NCBI GenBank assembly: GCA_041618535.1 | Contig: JBFKFP010000055.1 | Span: forward strand, 1-15,712 | Source of the DNA: SHLJ01 sp041618535 | Lineage (GTDB): Bacteria > Bacteroidota > Bacteroidia > Flavobacteriales > Flavobacteriaceae | Direction: 5' to 3' | DNA length: 15,712 nucleotides | In this document: in pieces, positions 7,299 to 14,480 of the stretch | Layout of the letters: each line of letters opens with the position of its first letter | How positions within the stretch are numbered: position 1 is the first letter of the stretch | The notes under the pieces: generated by a model | Databases searched by the model: none | What the model was told of the DNA's origin: nothing | Seen by the model: the letters and a program-made list of their open reading frames with translations, nothing else | Position numbers and translations under genes: made by a program

Positions 7299-7595
7299 CT
7301 ATAAGTTCAAGACACTGTTTTCCGCTCCCGCAAAGTCATTCCATGCGTAAGCATCTGCTTGCTCGTCGTTAACGTAAACACCATCAACAACATATCTGAA
7401 CTCATAAGAGTGATCTTTCTCTAAATCAACAGTACCTTTAAAAGTACCATTCTTTAGTTTTTTCAAACTTGTAGCCTTAGTGCTCCATTTATTAAATGTA
7501 CCAACTACCGCTACTTTTTCTGCATCTTTTGCAGGGACTGAGAAGGTAACCTTACATAAAGGTTTAGTCTTCAAATACTGTTTTTTAATTGCCAT
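7299..7595 (-). CDS. Stand-alone isoamylase early-set / glycogen-recognition domain protein
   Basis: 98 residues from ATG at 7595. A longer reading from 7649 would add 18 residues, but a good -7 element (7616-7623) lies inside that extension, and MAIKKQYLKTKPLCKVTF is a typical family start. The whole protein is one immunoglobulin-like domain of the CBM48/AMPK-beta type: CKVTFSVPAKDAEKVAVVG, then GTFNKWSTKATSLKKLKNG, GTVDLEKDHSYEFRYVVDG, and YVNDEQADAYAWNDFAGAENSVL. The Trp in FNKW and the RYVVDG turn are the usual carbohydrate-binding or fold-defining positions. No catalytic domain and no signal peptide are present, so it is probably a cytoplasmic glycogen- or partner-binding protein. It stands alone on the minus strand between thyA and the DHFR gene; its role is unknown. 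Confidence 0.85.
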   Translation of the reverse strand: MAIKKQYLKTKPLCKVTFSVPAKDAEKVAVVGTFNKWSTKATSLKKLKNGTFKGTVDLEKDHSYEFRYVVDGVYVNDEQADAYAWNDFAGAENSVLNL

Positions 7596-7615
7596 AATCA
7601 AGTGGTTTAAAGCGC

Positions 7616-7623
7616 CAAAATTA
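7616..7623 (-). promoter_or_regulatory. Putative -7 element for the glycogen-binding gene
   Basis: On the minus strand this reads TAATTTTG, an exact match to TAnnTTTG, 20 bases before the ATG at 7595. Its place inside the longer possible reading frame is the main reason for choosing the shorter protein. Confidence 0.55.
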
Positions 7624-7841
7624 TAGAAGAAATTTTTAGTCAGCCGCATAATTTCCCTTAATTATTGAAGAATTATCAAATTATTAATATTAAGGTGAAA
7701 ATAATTTTAAATTGAAAATATTTCCTCCTTATTATTTCAGAATTCATAATGAAAAAATAAGCTGTATTTACTTGATTTTCAACTATATCGTTTTCGTAAC
7801 TCTTATGGTTTCATCAAATAAACATTTATTGAGAAAAGCAG
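7624..7841. other. AT-rich intergenic stretch between divergent genes
   Basis: Roughly 220 bases very rich in A and T, including the short palindrome TTAATATTAA near 7684. I see no reading frame with family similarity, no tRNA and no convincing hairpin terminator. It probably holds only promoters and their upstream sequences for the two divergent genes. Confidence 0.5.
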
Positions 7842-7849
7842 TACCTTTA
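7842..7849 (+). promoter_or_regulatory. Putative -7 element for the DHFR gene
   Basis: TACCTTTA matches TAnnTTTG at seven of eight positions and is preceded by G, giving the same GTACCTTT octamer seen at the etfB promoter. It is 20 bases before the ATG at 7869. Confidence 0.5.
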
Positions 7850-7868
7850 CATTGACAAACATGACTTT

Positions 7869-8783
7869 ATGCTTGGACGTAAAAAATCAAAACCACAGCT
7901 TGACCCGGAACAACTCGAACTGTTTAAAACCGCTCAACGCAGGATAAAACAAAAGCGCAGACTGTATTATCATTTCGTGATCTTTCTGATAGGTGCCCTG
8001 CTACTGATTTTAGCCAATACCGTCCTCGGTATCGGCAAGGATTTCACCATTTTTGGGGTTGATTGGTTTGTTTATGCCATAGCTTTCTGGATACTTCTTC
8101 TCCTTTACCATGTACTTAGTGTTTTTATCCTGAACAGGTTCCTTGGAAAGGAATGGGAACAGGAACAACTTGACAAACTTCTTGCTGTTCAGCAACAACG
8201 CATAGAAAAAATCAAATTAAAACTCCAGAAAGAAGAGAATGAAATAGTAAAAAGCCTGGAAGAAAAGCACAAGCGACCGGATTCTGAAAAACAGGAGGTC
8301 ACGATAATTGTAGCAGCAGGTGAAAATGATGAAATCGGCAAGGATAATAAGTTGATCTGGCATCTGAAGGACGACCTCAGACGTTTTAAGGAACTGACAT
8401 CTGGCCATCATATCATAATGGGGCGTAAGACTTTTGAGAGTTTTCCAAAACCATTGCCAAACAGAAGACATATCGTGATAACGAGGCAAAAAGATTACAA
8501 GGTACCCCAGGGAGTGATTGTTGTCAATACGCTCGAGGATGCACTCAAAAATGCCACAGCCGATCAACAACCCTTTATAATTGGAGGAGGCCAGATTTAC
8601 AGCCAGGCCATGCCTTATGCACAGAAGATCGAATTGACGCGGGTTCATCATGAATTTGAAGGAGCAGACACTTTTTTCCCAAAGATCGATCCGGCTGTTT
8701 GGAAAGAAATCGATTGTGAGACCCATGACCAGGACGAAGAACATGATTATGCATTCTCGTTTTTCACATACGTGAGGAAATAA
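7869..8783 (+). CDS. folA: Dihydrofolate reductase fused to an N-terminal 2TM membrane domain
   Basis: 304 residues, about 145 longer than ordinary FolA. After a basic N-terminus come two hydrophobic helices (about 33-53 and 64-88) and FLGKEWEQEQLDKLL, the signature of the small 2TM domain. A charged, probably coiled-coil linker runs over about 95-140. DHFR starts at Val144: VTIIVAAGENDEIGKDNKL, Trp164, Asp169 in LKDDLRRFK (equivalent of the E. coli catalytic Asp27), IMGRKTFESFPKPLP (183-197), the NADPH-binding IIGGGQIY (237-244) and Thr257 before EGADTFFP. Positive residues on both sides of the helix pair suggest both ends are cytoplasmic, leaving the enzyme tethered to the inner membrane. 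It reduces the dihydrofolate made by ThyA. The frame is continuous, so fusion is not a frameshift artefact. ATG 7869 is chosen because the 2TM domain needs it; a start near Val144 is not offered by a nearby ATG. Confidence 0.93.
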   Translation: MLGRKKSKPQLDPEQLELFKTAQRRIKQKRRLYYHFVIFLIGALLLILANTVLGIGKDFTIFGVDWFVYAIAFWILLLLYHVLSVFILNRFLGKEWEQEQLDKLLAVQQQRIEKIKLKLQKEENEIVKSLEEKHKRPDSEKQEVTIIVAAGENDEIGKDNKLIWHLKDDLRRFKELTSGHHIIMGRKTFESFPKPLPNRRHIVITRQKDYKVPQGVIVVNTLEDALKNATADQQPFIIGGGQIYSQAMPYAQKIELTRVHHEFEGADTFFPKIDPAVWKEIDCETHDQDEEHDYAFSFFTYVRK

Positions 8784-8845
8784 TCAAGAGATCAATTTTC
8801 AACCCTCAAACTTATTTTTTCTTCCCCTTCAACACCTAAAATGAA

Positions 8846-9412
8846 ATGACGGAAAAACAGAAAATGCTGGCCGGTGAATTGTATGATCCCATGGATCAGG
8901 AACTGGTGGAGGACCGATTAAGGGCAAGATTATTATTTCAGGAAATCAACGCCATTAATGATGATGGTAAACCCGGACGGGATAAACTACTATATGAATT
9001 AATAGGAACTGCCGGTCCGAATTTATGGATCGAACCGCCATTTTACTGTGACTACGGGTATAATATTCATCTGGGAAAACAAGTCTTTATGAATTTCGGC
9101 TGCTGCATCCTGGATGTATGCGAGGTAAGGATGGGAAACAACGTGATGCTGGGTCCCAATGTCCAGATCTACACGGCCACTCATCCTATTGAAGCAAATG
9201 CCCGTAATAGCGGACGAGAATTTGGAAAACCGGTCAGCATCGGGAATAATGTCTGGATTGGTGGGAACGCCGTCATTTGTCCGGGTGTGAGCATTGGTGA
9301 TAACGTGGTGATCGGGGCCGGTGCGGTTGTTACCAAAAACTTTCCGGAAGATGTCTTTATCGGTGGGAACCCTGCCAAAATCATCAAACAAATCGATAAT
9401 TCCGTGAACTGA
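8846..9412 (+). CDS. Sugar O-acetyltransferase, maltose/galactoside acetyltransferase type
   Basis: 188 residues, the usual size for Maa/LacA-like enzymes, which move acetyl from acetyl-CoA to a sugar hydroxyl in the cytoplasm. The N-terminal helical Mac domain is present (KMLAGELYDPMDQELVEDR, then RARLLFQEINAI). Left-handed beta-helix hexapeptide repeats run over about 60-178 (YNIHLGKQVFMNFGC, MLGPNVQIYTATHPI with the catalytic His113, VSIGNNVWIGGNAVICPGV, IGDNVVIGAGAVVTK, GNPAKIIKQI). The true substrate is unknown. The gene follows folA by 62 bases without a terminator, so it could share that transcript. An ATG five bases upstream (8841) opens only a two-codon frame (ATG AAA TGA) that overlaps the real start. 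Confidence 0.9.
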   Translation: MTEKQKMLAGELYDPMDQELVEDRLRARLLFQEINAINDDGKPGRDKLLYELIGTAGPNLWIEPPFYCDYGYNIHLGKQVFMNFGCCILDVCEVRMGNNVMLGPNVQIYTATHPIEANARNSGREFGKPVSIGNNVWIGGNAVICPGVSIGDNVVIGAGAVVTKNFPEDVFIGGNPAKIIKQIDNSVN

Positions 9413-9454
9413 TCTTCACACCTTATAAATTATTTCCATTCATTTAATTATTTC

Positions 9455-9462
9455 TATTTTTG
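9455..9462 (+). promoter_or_regulatory. Putative -7 element for fabD-lspA
   Basis: TATTTTTG is an exact match to TAnnTTTG, 19 bases before the fabD ATG at 9482. No TTG at a good -33 distance is seen. Confidence 0.55.
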
Positions 9463-9481
9463 CAGCATTCAAACAAAGCGT

Positions 9482-10369
9482 ATGAAGGCATATATTTTTC
9501 CGGGACAAGGCGCCCAATTCAGTGGAATGGGTCTTGATCTTTATGAAAGTTCTACCCAGGCCCAGGAACTATTTGAACAAGCCAATGAGATTCTTGGTTT
9601 TTCTATCACGGATGTTATGTTCGAAGGATCGGTCGACGATCTGAAGCAGACCAGAGTGACCCAACCGGCTATCTTCCTGCATTCGGTAATACTGGCAAAG
9701 GTTTTAGGCGAGGAATTCGCACCAGACATGGTGGCCGGTCATTCATTGGGGGAATTGTCGGCATTGGTTGCCAATAATACCTTGAGTTTTGAGGATGGTC
9801 TGAAATTGGTGTCCTCTCGTGCCCAGGCCATGCAGAAAGCCTGTGAGATGAAGCCGGGAACTATGGCGGCAGTGCTAGGCCTTGATGACGACGTCGTTGA
9901 AAAGGTTTGCGGAACGACCTCCGGTATCGTGGTCGCTGCAAATTACAACTGCCCGGGTCAGTTGGTGATTTCAGGTGAGGTTTCAGCCGTTGAGGCCGCA
10001 TGCGAATCACTCAAGGCAGAGGGTGCACGACGCGCTTTGCTGTTGCCTGTTGGTGGAGCCTTTCATTCCCCCCTGATGGAGCCGGCCCGTACTGAACTGG
10101 CGGCTGCTATCGAGGCTACGGCCTTCCATAAACCTAGCTGCCCGATTTACCAGAATGTGTCGGCTTCAGCCGTCAATGATCCCCAGGAGATCCAAAATAA
10201 CCTCATGGCGCAGCTTACCGCTCCTGTAAAATGGACCCAGTCCGTTCAACAGATGATACAGGATGGGGCCAGTTCTTTCGTTGAAGTTGGTCCGGGAAAA
10301 GTACTCCAGGGTCTCGTCAAAAAAATCGATAAGGAGGCCAACACCGATTCAGCCGCTTTAACCTCATAA
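9482..10369 (+). CDS. fabD: Malonyl-CoA:ACP transacylase
   Basis: 295 residues, close to the family norm of about 300. It transfers malonyl from CoA to acyl carrier protein, the entry step of type II fatty acid synthesis. Seen motifs: FPGQGAQFSGMG (6-17) building the oxyanion site, GHSLGE (86-91) with nucleophile Ser88, Arg113 in SSRAQAMQ which binds the malonyl carboxylate, His195 in GGAFHSPLM as the catalytic base, and VEVGPGKVLQGL near the C-terminus. The gene has its own -7 element and lies 9 bases upstream of lspA, so the two form a small operon. It is apart from any other fab gene in this window. The link to lspA is through envelope lipid and lipoprotein production in a broad sense only. 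Confidence 0.95.
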   Translation: MKAYIFPGQGAQFSGMGLDLYESSTQAQELFEQANEILGFSITDVMFEGSVDDLKQTRVTQPAIFLHSVILAKVLGEEFAPDMVAGHSLGELSALVANNTLSFEDGLKLVSSRAQAMQKACEMKPGTMAAVLGLDDDVVEKVCGTTSGIVVAANYNCPGQLVISGEVSAVEAACESLKAEGARRALLLPVGGAFHSPLMEPARTELAAAIEATAFHKPSCPIYQNVSASAVNDPQEIQNNLMAQLTAPVKWTQSVQQMIQDGASSFVEVGPGKVLQGLVKKIDKEANTDSAALTS

Positions 10370-10378
10370 CCTATTGAA

Positions 10379-10873
10379 ATGATCAATAGAAATTTCTTTA
10401 TTCTAAGCCTCATTATCTTCAATATCATTATTGATCAGATCTCGAAATACGTGGTTCGGGCTAAAGTAGATCCCTATTTTGAATCACCCATAATAGGCGA
10501 CTATTTTACGCTTACCAATGTAGAGAACGCCGGTGCGTTCCTCGGAATGGGCAGTGATCTTAACCCAACCCTTAGGGTATTGCTATTGCTCGTTCTTCCT
10601 GTAATTGTTTTGGGATTGGTGGTTTTTCATGTTTTCAGGGATAAGGAATTAGACCGCATGTCCCTTATAGGTTTTTGCTGTATCATAGGCGGCGGATTTG
10701 CCAATGTACTTGATAGATTCAGGTTTGGGTCAGTGACCGATTTCCTCCATATAGACTTGGGAGGGATTTTCAAGACAGGGATATTTAATCTGGCCGATGT
10801 TTCCGTTACAACCGGCTTGATCATGTTGCTGATCGCCAGTTTCGTCTTAAAGAAAAAGGCGGTTTCAGAATAA
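10379..10873 (+). CDS. lspA: Lipoprotein signal peptidase (signal peptidase II)
   Basis: 164 residues with four hydrophobic segments (about 5-25, 65-85, 93-108, 143-158), the standard layout of this inner-membrane aspartyl protease. It cuts the signal peptide from prolipoproteins once the lipobox cysteine has been diacylglycerated. The two catalytic aspartates are present: Asp112 in GGGFANVLDRFRFG and Asp140 in FNLADVS. The conserved NAGAFLG (50-56) and the N-terminal DQISKYVV are also seen. It starts 9 bases after the fabD stop and is followed at once by a bidirectional terminator, so it is the last gene of its transcript. Short basic tail (KKKAVSE). Confidence 0.96.
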   Translation: MINRNFFILSLIIFNIIIDQISKYVVRAKVDPYFESPIIGDYFTLTNVENAGAFLGMGSDLNPTLRVLLLLVLPVIVLGLVVFHVFRDKELDRMSLIGFCCIIGGGFANVLDRFRFGSVTDFLHIDLGGIFKTGIFNLADVSVTTGLIMLLIASFVLKKKAVSE

Positions 10874-10905
10874 AAAATCCCGGAAACGACCGGGATTATT
10901 TTTTA
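10872..10905. terminator. Bidirectional terminator between lspA and the amidohydrolase
   Basis: AATCCCGG and CCGGGATT (10876-10883 and 10890-10897) form a perfect 8-bp stem around a six-base loop, with an A-run before and a T-run after. It starts within the lspA stop codon and serves both convergent genes, the amidohydrolase ending at 10922. Confidence 0.9.
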
Positions 10906-10921
10906 TCGATTAATTCGCGGC

Positions 10922-12214
10922 TTAATCCTTGTAGATCTTCCCCTCCTTCATCACGAAAGACACACGCTCCATAGTGCTTACATCCTCAACCGGGTTCTTA
11001 TCGGTTGCAACTATATCGGCGATATAACCCTTCTTCACCTTACCCAGTTTGTCTTCCATCCCGAGAATGGAGGCATTGACTACTGTTGCAGACTGCAAGC
11101 TTTCCATCACAGGCATCCCGGCCTCGGCCATAAATCCGAATTCTTTTCCATTCAGTCCGTGAGGAAAAACGCCGGCATCGGTTCCGAAGGCGATCTTCAC
11201 CCCTTTTTTGTATGCCTTTTCAAAAGTACCTTGAATTTTCGGGCCGATCTCAAGGGCTTTAGGGACAATTATAGAAGGGAAAAATCCTTCTATCTTGGCC
11301 TTCTCAGCTACCTCTTTACCGGCCGTAATCGTTGGAACATAATAAGTCCCGTATTCTATCATCAGTTCCATGGTCTTTTCGCTCATCAAGGTGCCGTGCT
11401 CAATGGTGGTAACCCCACCAATGACCGCACGCTGCATGCCTTCATCGCCATGAGCATGAGCCGCGATTGTCATCCCGTAATCTTTAGCCGTTTGGCAAAT
11501 TGCTTTAACCTCCTCTAAGGTGAATTGGGGATTCTGTCCGTTTTTGGCAACACTCAGTACCCCGCCGGTAGCGGTTATCTTGATCACATCAGATCCGTCT
11601 TTATATCGCTGTCTCACCGCTTTGCGGGCGTCATCAACACTGTTGATCACCCCTTCCCTGGGTCCGGGATCACCCATCAGGGCCTTTCTCATCCCATTTG
11701 TAGGATCAGCATGACCGCCAGTTGTTCCTATGGCCTTTCCGGCGGTAATAATCCGCGGACCAACCACTTCACCCCTGGCAATGGCATCTCTTAAGGCAAT
11801 ATTTACACCTGTTCCTCCCATATCCCTGACAGTTGTAAAGCCCGCCATAAGCGTTTTATCAGCATATTTAAGAGTTCCAAATGCCACATCAGCTTCATTT
11901 TTTGTAAAGCGGTCCATATACTGCCTGGGATTGGTCTCACTTTCTATATGAACATGCATATCTATCAATCCGGGCATGACCGTCTTACTCTTTAAATCGA
12001 CCACGATGTCATCGGAGGCCGTTGGCAGAACAAAGCCCTCCATGACCGATTCAATAAGAGAACCGTCGATCACAACTGTTGTGTTTCCAAGAATTTTCCC
12101 GTTCTCTGTATCCACCAGCTTTCCGCAATGGAGATATGTTTTCTGAGCCATCATGCTCCCTGTAAATGCAATCATCATGACCGCCAGGATACTCTTGATT
12201 AATTGGTTTTTCAT
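10922..12214 (-). CDS. Secreted metal-dependent amidohydrolase (imidazolonepropionase/Xaa-Pro dipeptidase-like)
   Basis: 430 residues with a signal peptide (about 1-23, ending SMMAQ), so it acts in the periplasm or outside. The amidohydrolase-fold residues are complete: His87 and His89 in PGLIDMHVHIE, Lys212 in VIKITATGG (the residue carbamylated to bridge two metals), His253/His255 in AAHAHGDEG, His273 in IEHGTLMS, and Asp346 in AFGTDAGVFPHG. The C-terminal small beta domain ends with GKVKKGYIADIVATDKNP. Related periplasmic enzymes cleave dipeptides such as Xaa-Pro, Xaa-Arg or Xaa-Lys, or act on N-acyl amino acids; the substrate cannot be read here. It starts 12 bases after galE and is therefore the third gene of a degT-galE-amidohydrolase unit, though its job has no evident link to nucleotide sugars. 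Confidence 0.88.
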   Translation of the reverse strand: MKNQLIKSILAVMMIAFTGSMMAQKTYLHCGKLVDTENGKILGNTTVVIDGSLIESVMEGFVLPTASDDIVVDLKSKTVMPGLIDMHVHIESETNPRQYMDRFTKNEADVAFGTLKYADKTLMAGFTTVRDMGGTGVNIALRDAIARGEVVGPRIITAGKAIGTTGGHADPTNGMRKALMGDPGPREGVINSVDDARKAVRQRYKDGSDVIKITATGGVLSVAKNGQNPQFTLEEVKAICQTAKDYGMTIAAHAHGDEGMQRAVIGGVTTIEHGTLMSEKTMELMIEYGTYYVPTITAGKEVAEKAKIEGFFPSIIVPKALEIGPKIQGTFEKAYKKGVKIAFGTDAGVFPHGLNGKEFGFMAEAGMPVMESLQSATVVNASILGMEDKLGKVKKGYIADIVATDKNPVEDVSTMERVSFVMKEGKIYKD

Positions 12215-12226
12215 CGGTTTTATCTG

Positions 12227-13252
12227 TTAATTGTTATGTTTAAGATTTTGCTCCCATTTCCACGCATGGGCCAGGGCGTCCTCAAGACTCAGTTCCGCCT
12301 TCCAGCCCAATTCAGCATTAGCTTTTGATGTATCGGCATAGGCAGATTCAATATCGCCCGCCCTGCGGTTCGATATCTCATATTTGATTTGCACCCCGGT
12401 CACCTCTTCGAATGCCCTGATAACTTCGAGGACCGAATTTCCACGCCCGGTACCCAGGTTAAAGACCTCGAAATTAGACTTGTTGGAGTCATCGATCAAT
12501 CGCCTGATCGCGCTAATATGAGCTTTCGCCAGGTCAACAACATGGATATAATCTCTTACTCCTGTACCGTCTGCAGTATTATAATCGTTCCCAAAGACCC
12601 GCAATTTTTCCCTCAAACCTATGGCGGTCTGGGTGATATACGGAACAAGGTTCTGTGGTATGCCCAGGGGAAGTTCTCCCAGTTCCCCGGATGGATGAGC
12701 GCCGATAGGATTGAAATAGCGGAGGGAGACCGACCTGAATGAGGGGGAGGCAGCGCAAAGATCCCTGATTATCTCTTCGCCTATCTGTTTGGTATTTCCA
12801 TAAGGTGATTCTGCCTTGACCACCGGTGCATCCTCCTGGATAGGCAATGTATCAGGTTCACCATAAACTGTACATGATGAGCTGAAGATAAGATTTGGAT
12901 TTTCCGTTTGCTCCAATTCCTTAAGCAGGTAGATCAATGAATTCAGGTTGTTCTCGTAATAAAGCAATGGTTTCTGAACGCTTTCGCCAACTGCTTTGCT
13001 GGCCGCAAAATGGATAACACCTCGCTGGTCAGGGTGCCTTTTGAATAAGGTTTGGACTTCATTCTTATTCCGAAGATCCATCTGTTCGAAGACCGGCCTT
13101 ATTTTCGTGATAGACTCAATGCGCTCAAGTGTCTTGATTGTTGAATTGGAAAGATCGTCTACGATTACCACTTCATATCCCTGGTCAATCAGTTCGACCG
13201 CCGTATGAGACCCGATAAATCCGAGACCGCCTGTGACAATGATCTTAGCCAT
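12227..13252 (-). CDS. galE: UDP-glucose 4-epimerase
   Basis: 341 residues, typical of GalE. It interconverts UDP-glucose and UDP-galactose in the cytoplasm with tightly bound NAD, feeding galactose metabolism and surface polysaccharide synthesis. The N-terminal Rossmann motif is TGGLGFIGSH (7-16); the short-chain dehydrogenase catalytic triad is Ser125 or Ser126 with Tyr151-x3-Lys155 in SPYGNTK. FSSSCTVYGEP, SLRYFNPIGAHPSG, NLVPYI, RDYIHVVDLA and FNLGTGRG are all GalE-like. The start overlaps the last 8 bases of the upstream aminotransferase gene, showing tight translational coupling. UDP-N-acetylhexosamine use is possible; the usual gate residue cannot be judged with confidence by eye. Confidence 0.94.
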   Translation of the reverse strand: MAKIIVTGGLGFIGSHTAVELIDQGYEVVIVDDLSNSTIKTLERIESITKIRPVFEQMDLRNKNEVQTLFKRHPDQRGVIHFAASKAVGESVQKPLLYYENNLNSLIYLLKELEQTENPNLIFSSSCTVYGEPDTLPIQEDAPVVKAESPYGNTKQIGEEIIRDLCAASPSFRSVSLRYFNPIGAHPSGELGELPLGIPQNLVPYITQTAIGLREKLRVFGNDYNTADGTGVRDYIHVVDLAKAHISAIRRLIDDSNKSNFEVFNLGTGRGNSVLEVIRAFEEVTGVQIKYEISNRRAGDIESAYADTSKANAELGWKAELSLEDALAHAWKWEQNLKHNN

Positions 13253-14399
13253 TTACGTAGGCCTTGAGTGTTGACGATATATATTCGATTTGTTCCTCGT
13301 CTAATTCGGTATGCATAGGTAAAGAGATGACTTCATCAACGAGATTGTTCGTAACCTTAAAATCCTTTTCATTATATCGACTATCTGCATAGGCCTTTTG
13401 ACGATGTAATGGAATAGGATAATAAATCCCACATGGAATTCCGTTGTCATTCAGGTGTTTAGCCAGGGCATCTCGGTCGGTATTCTTCACCTTCAAAGTA
13501 TACTGGTGAAATACATGGCAATCGCAGCTTTCACAGATTCCATCACAGGATCTCCTGGCTACAGGGGTGATGATATCGGGTTCTCCGGCAAAGGCTGCAT
13601 TATAACTTCTTGCCGCATTTCGGCGCGCTCTGTTATAGGCATCCAGGTTTTTGAGTTTCGCACTCAACACCACAGCCTGAAGAGAATCCAGCCTTGAATT
13701 TACCCCTACCACATCATGATGATAGCGAACATACATTCCGTGGTTAACAATACCCCTTATAATATGTGCAAGCTTATCGTCATCTGTGAAAATAGCTCCG
13801 CCATCGCCGTAACATCCCAGGTTTTTTGAAGGAAAGAAGGAAGTAGCGCCAACATGACCTATGGTACCGGCTTTTTTCTTTGAACCATCCTTAAAGGTAT
13901 AATCAGCTCCTATAGCCTGGGCATTATCCTCTATGACATAAAGATCGTGCTCGGCGGCCAGGTCCATTATCTCGTCCATATCGGAACACATCCCGAAAAG
14001 ATGGACAGGAACTATGGCCTTAGTCTTGGGCCCTATTGCCTTTTTAACCGCGTCAACATCTATATTGAAGGTATCCGGTTCCACATCCACCAGGACCGGA
14101 GTCAATCCTAATAGGGCAATCACCTCAACGGTGGCGGCAAAAGTAAAGTCGGCTGTGATAACCTCATCTCCAGGTTTCAGCCCTAGGCCCATCATCGCGA
14201 TCTGAAGTGCATCTGTCCCGTTTGCACATGGGATGACATGCTTTACGTCCAGGTAATCTTCTAATTCTTTCTGAAATTGATGAACCCTGGGCCCGTTTAT
14301 AAAGGCGCTGGATTCAAGGACCTCAAGCATTGCGGAATTGACCTCATCTCTGATCCCCTGATACTGACCCTTCAGGTCAACCATTTGAATGTTCTTCAT
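13245..14399 (-). CDS. DegT/DnrJ/EryC1/StrS-family sugar aminotransferase
   Basis: 384 residues. The family uses PLP to aminate keto-sugar nucleotides for surface glycans or secondary metabolites. The PLP-binding lysine is Lys192 in FFPSKNLGCYGDGG; Asp158 in IEDNAQAIGA contacts the pyridine nitrogen, and GTDALQIAM (61-69) binds the phosphate. The N-terminal MVDLKGQYQGIRDEV and the C-terminal GIYYPIPLHRQKAY (324-337) are classic. Residues 285-295 carry a Cys cluster, C-x3-C-x2-C-x-C-H, not needed for PLP chemistry. The gene is first in the minus-strand operon and overlaps galE by 8 bases. The keto-sugar substrate and product cannot be told; near neighbours in the family make amino-hexoses such as the 3- or 4-amino-deoxysugars of O-antigen. 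Confidence 0.92.
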   Translation of the reverse strand: MKNIQMVDLKGQYQGIRDEVNSAMLEVLESSAFINGPRVHQFQKELEDYLDVKHVIPCANGTDALQIAMMGLGLKPGDEVITADFTFAATVEVIALLGLTPVLVDVEPDTFNIDVDAVKKAIGPKTKAIVPVHLFGMCSDMDEIMDLAAEHDLYVIEDNAQAIGADYTFKDGSKKKAGTIGHVGATSFFPSKNLGCYGDGGAIFTDDDKLAHIIRGIVNHGMYVRYHHDVVGVNSRLDSLQAVVLSAKLKNLDAYNRARRNAARSYNAAFAGEPDIITPVARRSCDGICESCDCHVFHQYTLKVKNTDRDALAKHLNDNGIPCGIYYPIPLHRQKAYADSRYNEKDFKVTNNLVDEVISLPMHTELDEEQIEYISSTLKAYVNG

Positions 14400-14405
14400 A
14401 GGGAA

Positions 14406-14437
14406 CGAAAATACAAAAATTCAAAGTCTAAATCCAA
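14406..14437 (-). promoter_or_regulatory. Putative promoter of the degT-galE-amidohydrolase operon
   Basis: On the minus strand TTG (complement of 14435-14437) is followed after 21 bases by TATTTTCG (14413-14406), one mismatch from TAnnTTTG. This is the best-spaced -33/-7 pair in the window. The -7 element ends only six bases before the ATG at 14399, so the mRNA would be nearly leaderless. Confidence 0.55.
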
Positions 14438-14456
14438 TGAATTCAGTCAAAGACCG

Positions 14457-14464
14457 TATTTTAG
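14457..14464 (+). promoter_or_regulatory. Possible -7 element for kdtA
   Basis: TATTTTAG matches TAnnTTTG with one mismatch and lies 16 bases before the proposed TTG start at 14481. No suitable TTG is seen at the -33 distance, so it is a weak call. Confidence 0.3.
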
Positions 14465-14480
14465 CCCTAAAGATCATTTC

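Noticed and set aside
7749..7760. Minimal frame ATG AAA AAA TAA in the AT-rich intergenic stretch
   Set aside because: Only three codons in A-rich DNA; expected by chance.
8217..8744. A 175-residue open frame on the minus strand opposite the DHFR domain
   Set aside because: It mirrors a conserved coding region, shows no recognisable domain, and would overlap most of folA; an antisense shadow.
8841..8849. Two-codon frame ATG AAA TGA overlapping the acetyltransferase start
   Set aside because: It might act as a tiny leader, but with an A-rich start region such overlaps arise often by chance and there is no further support.
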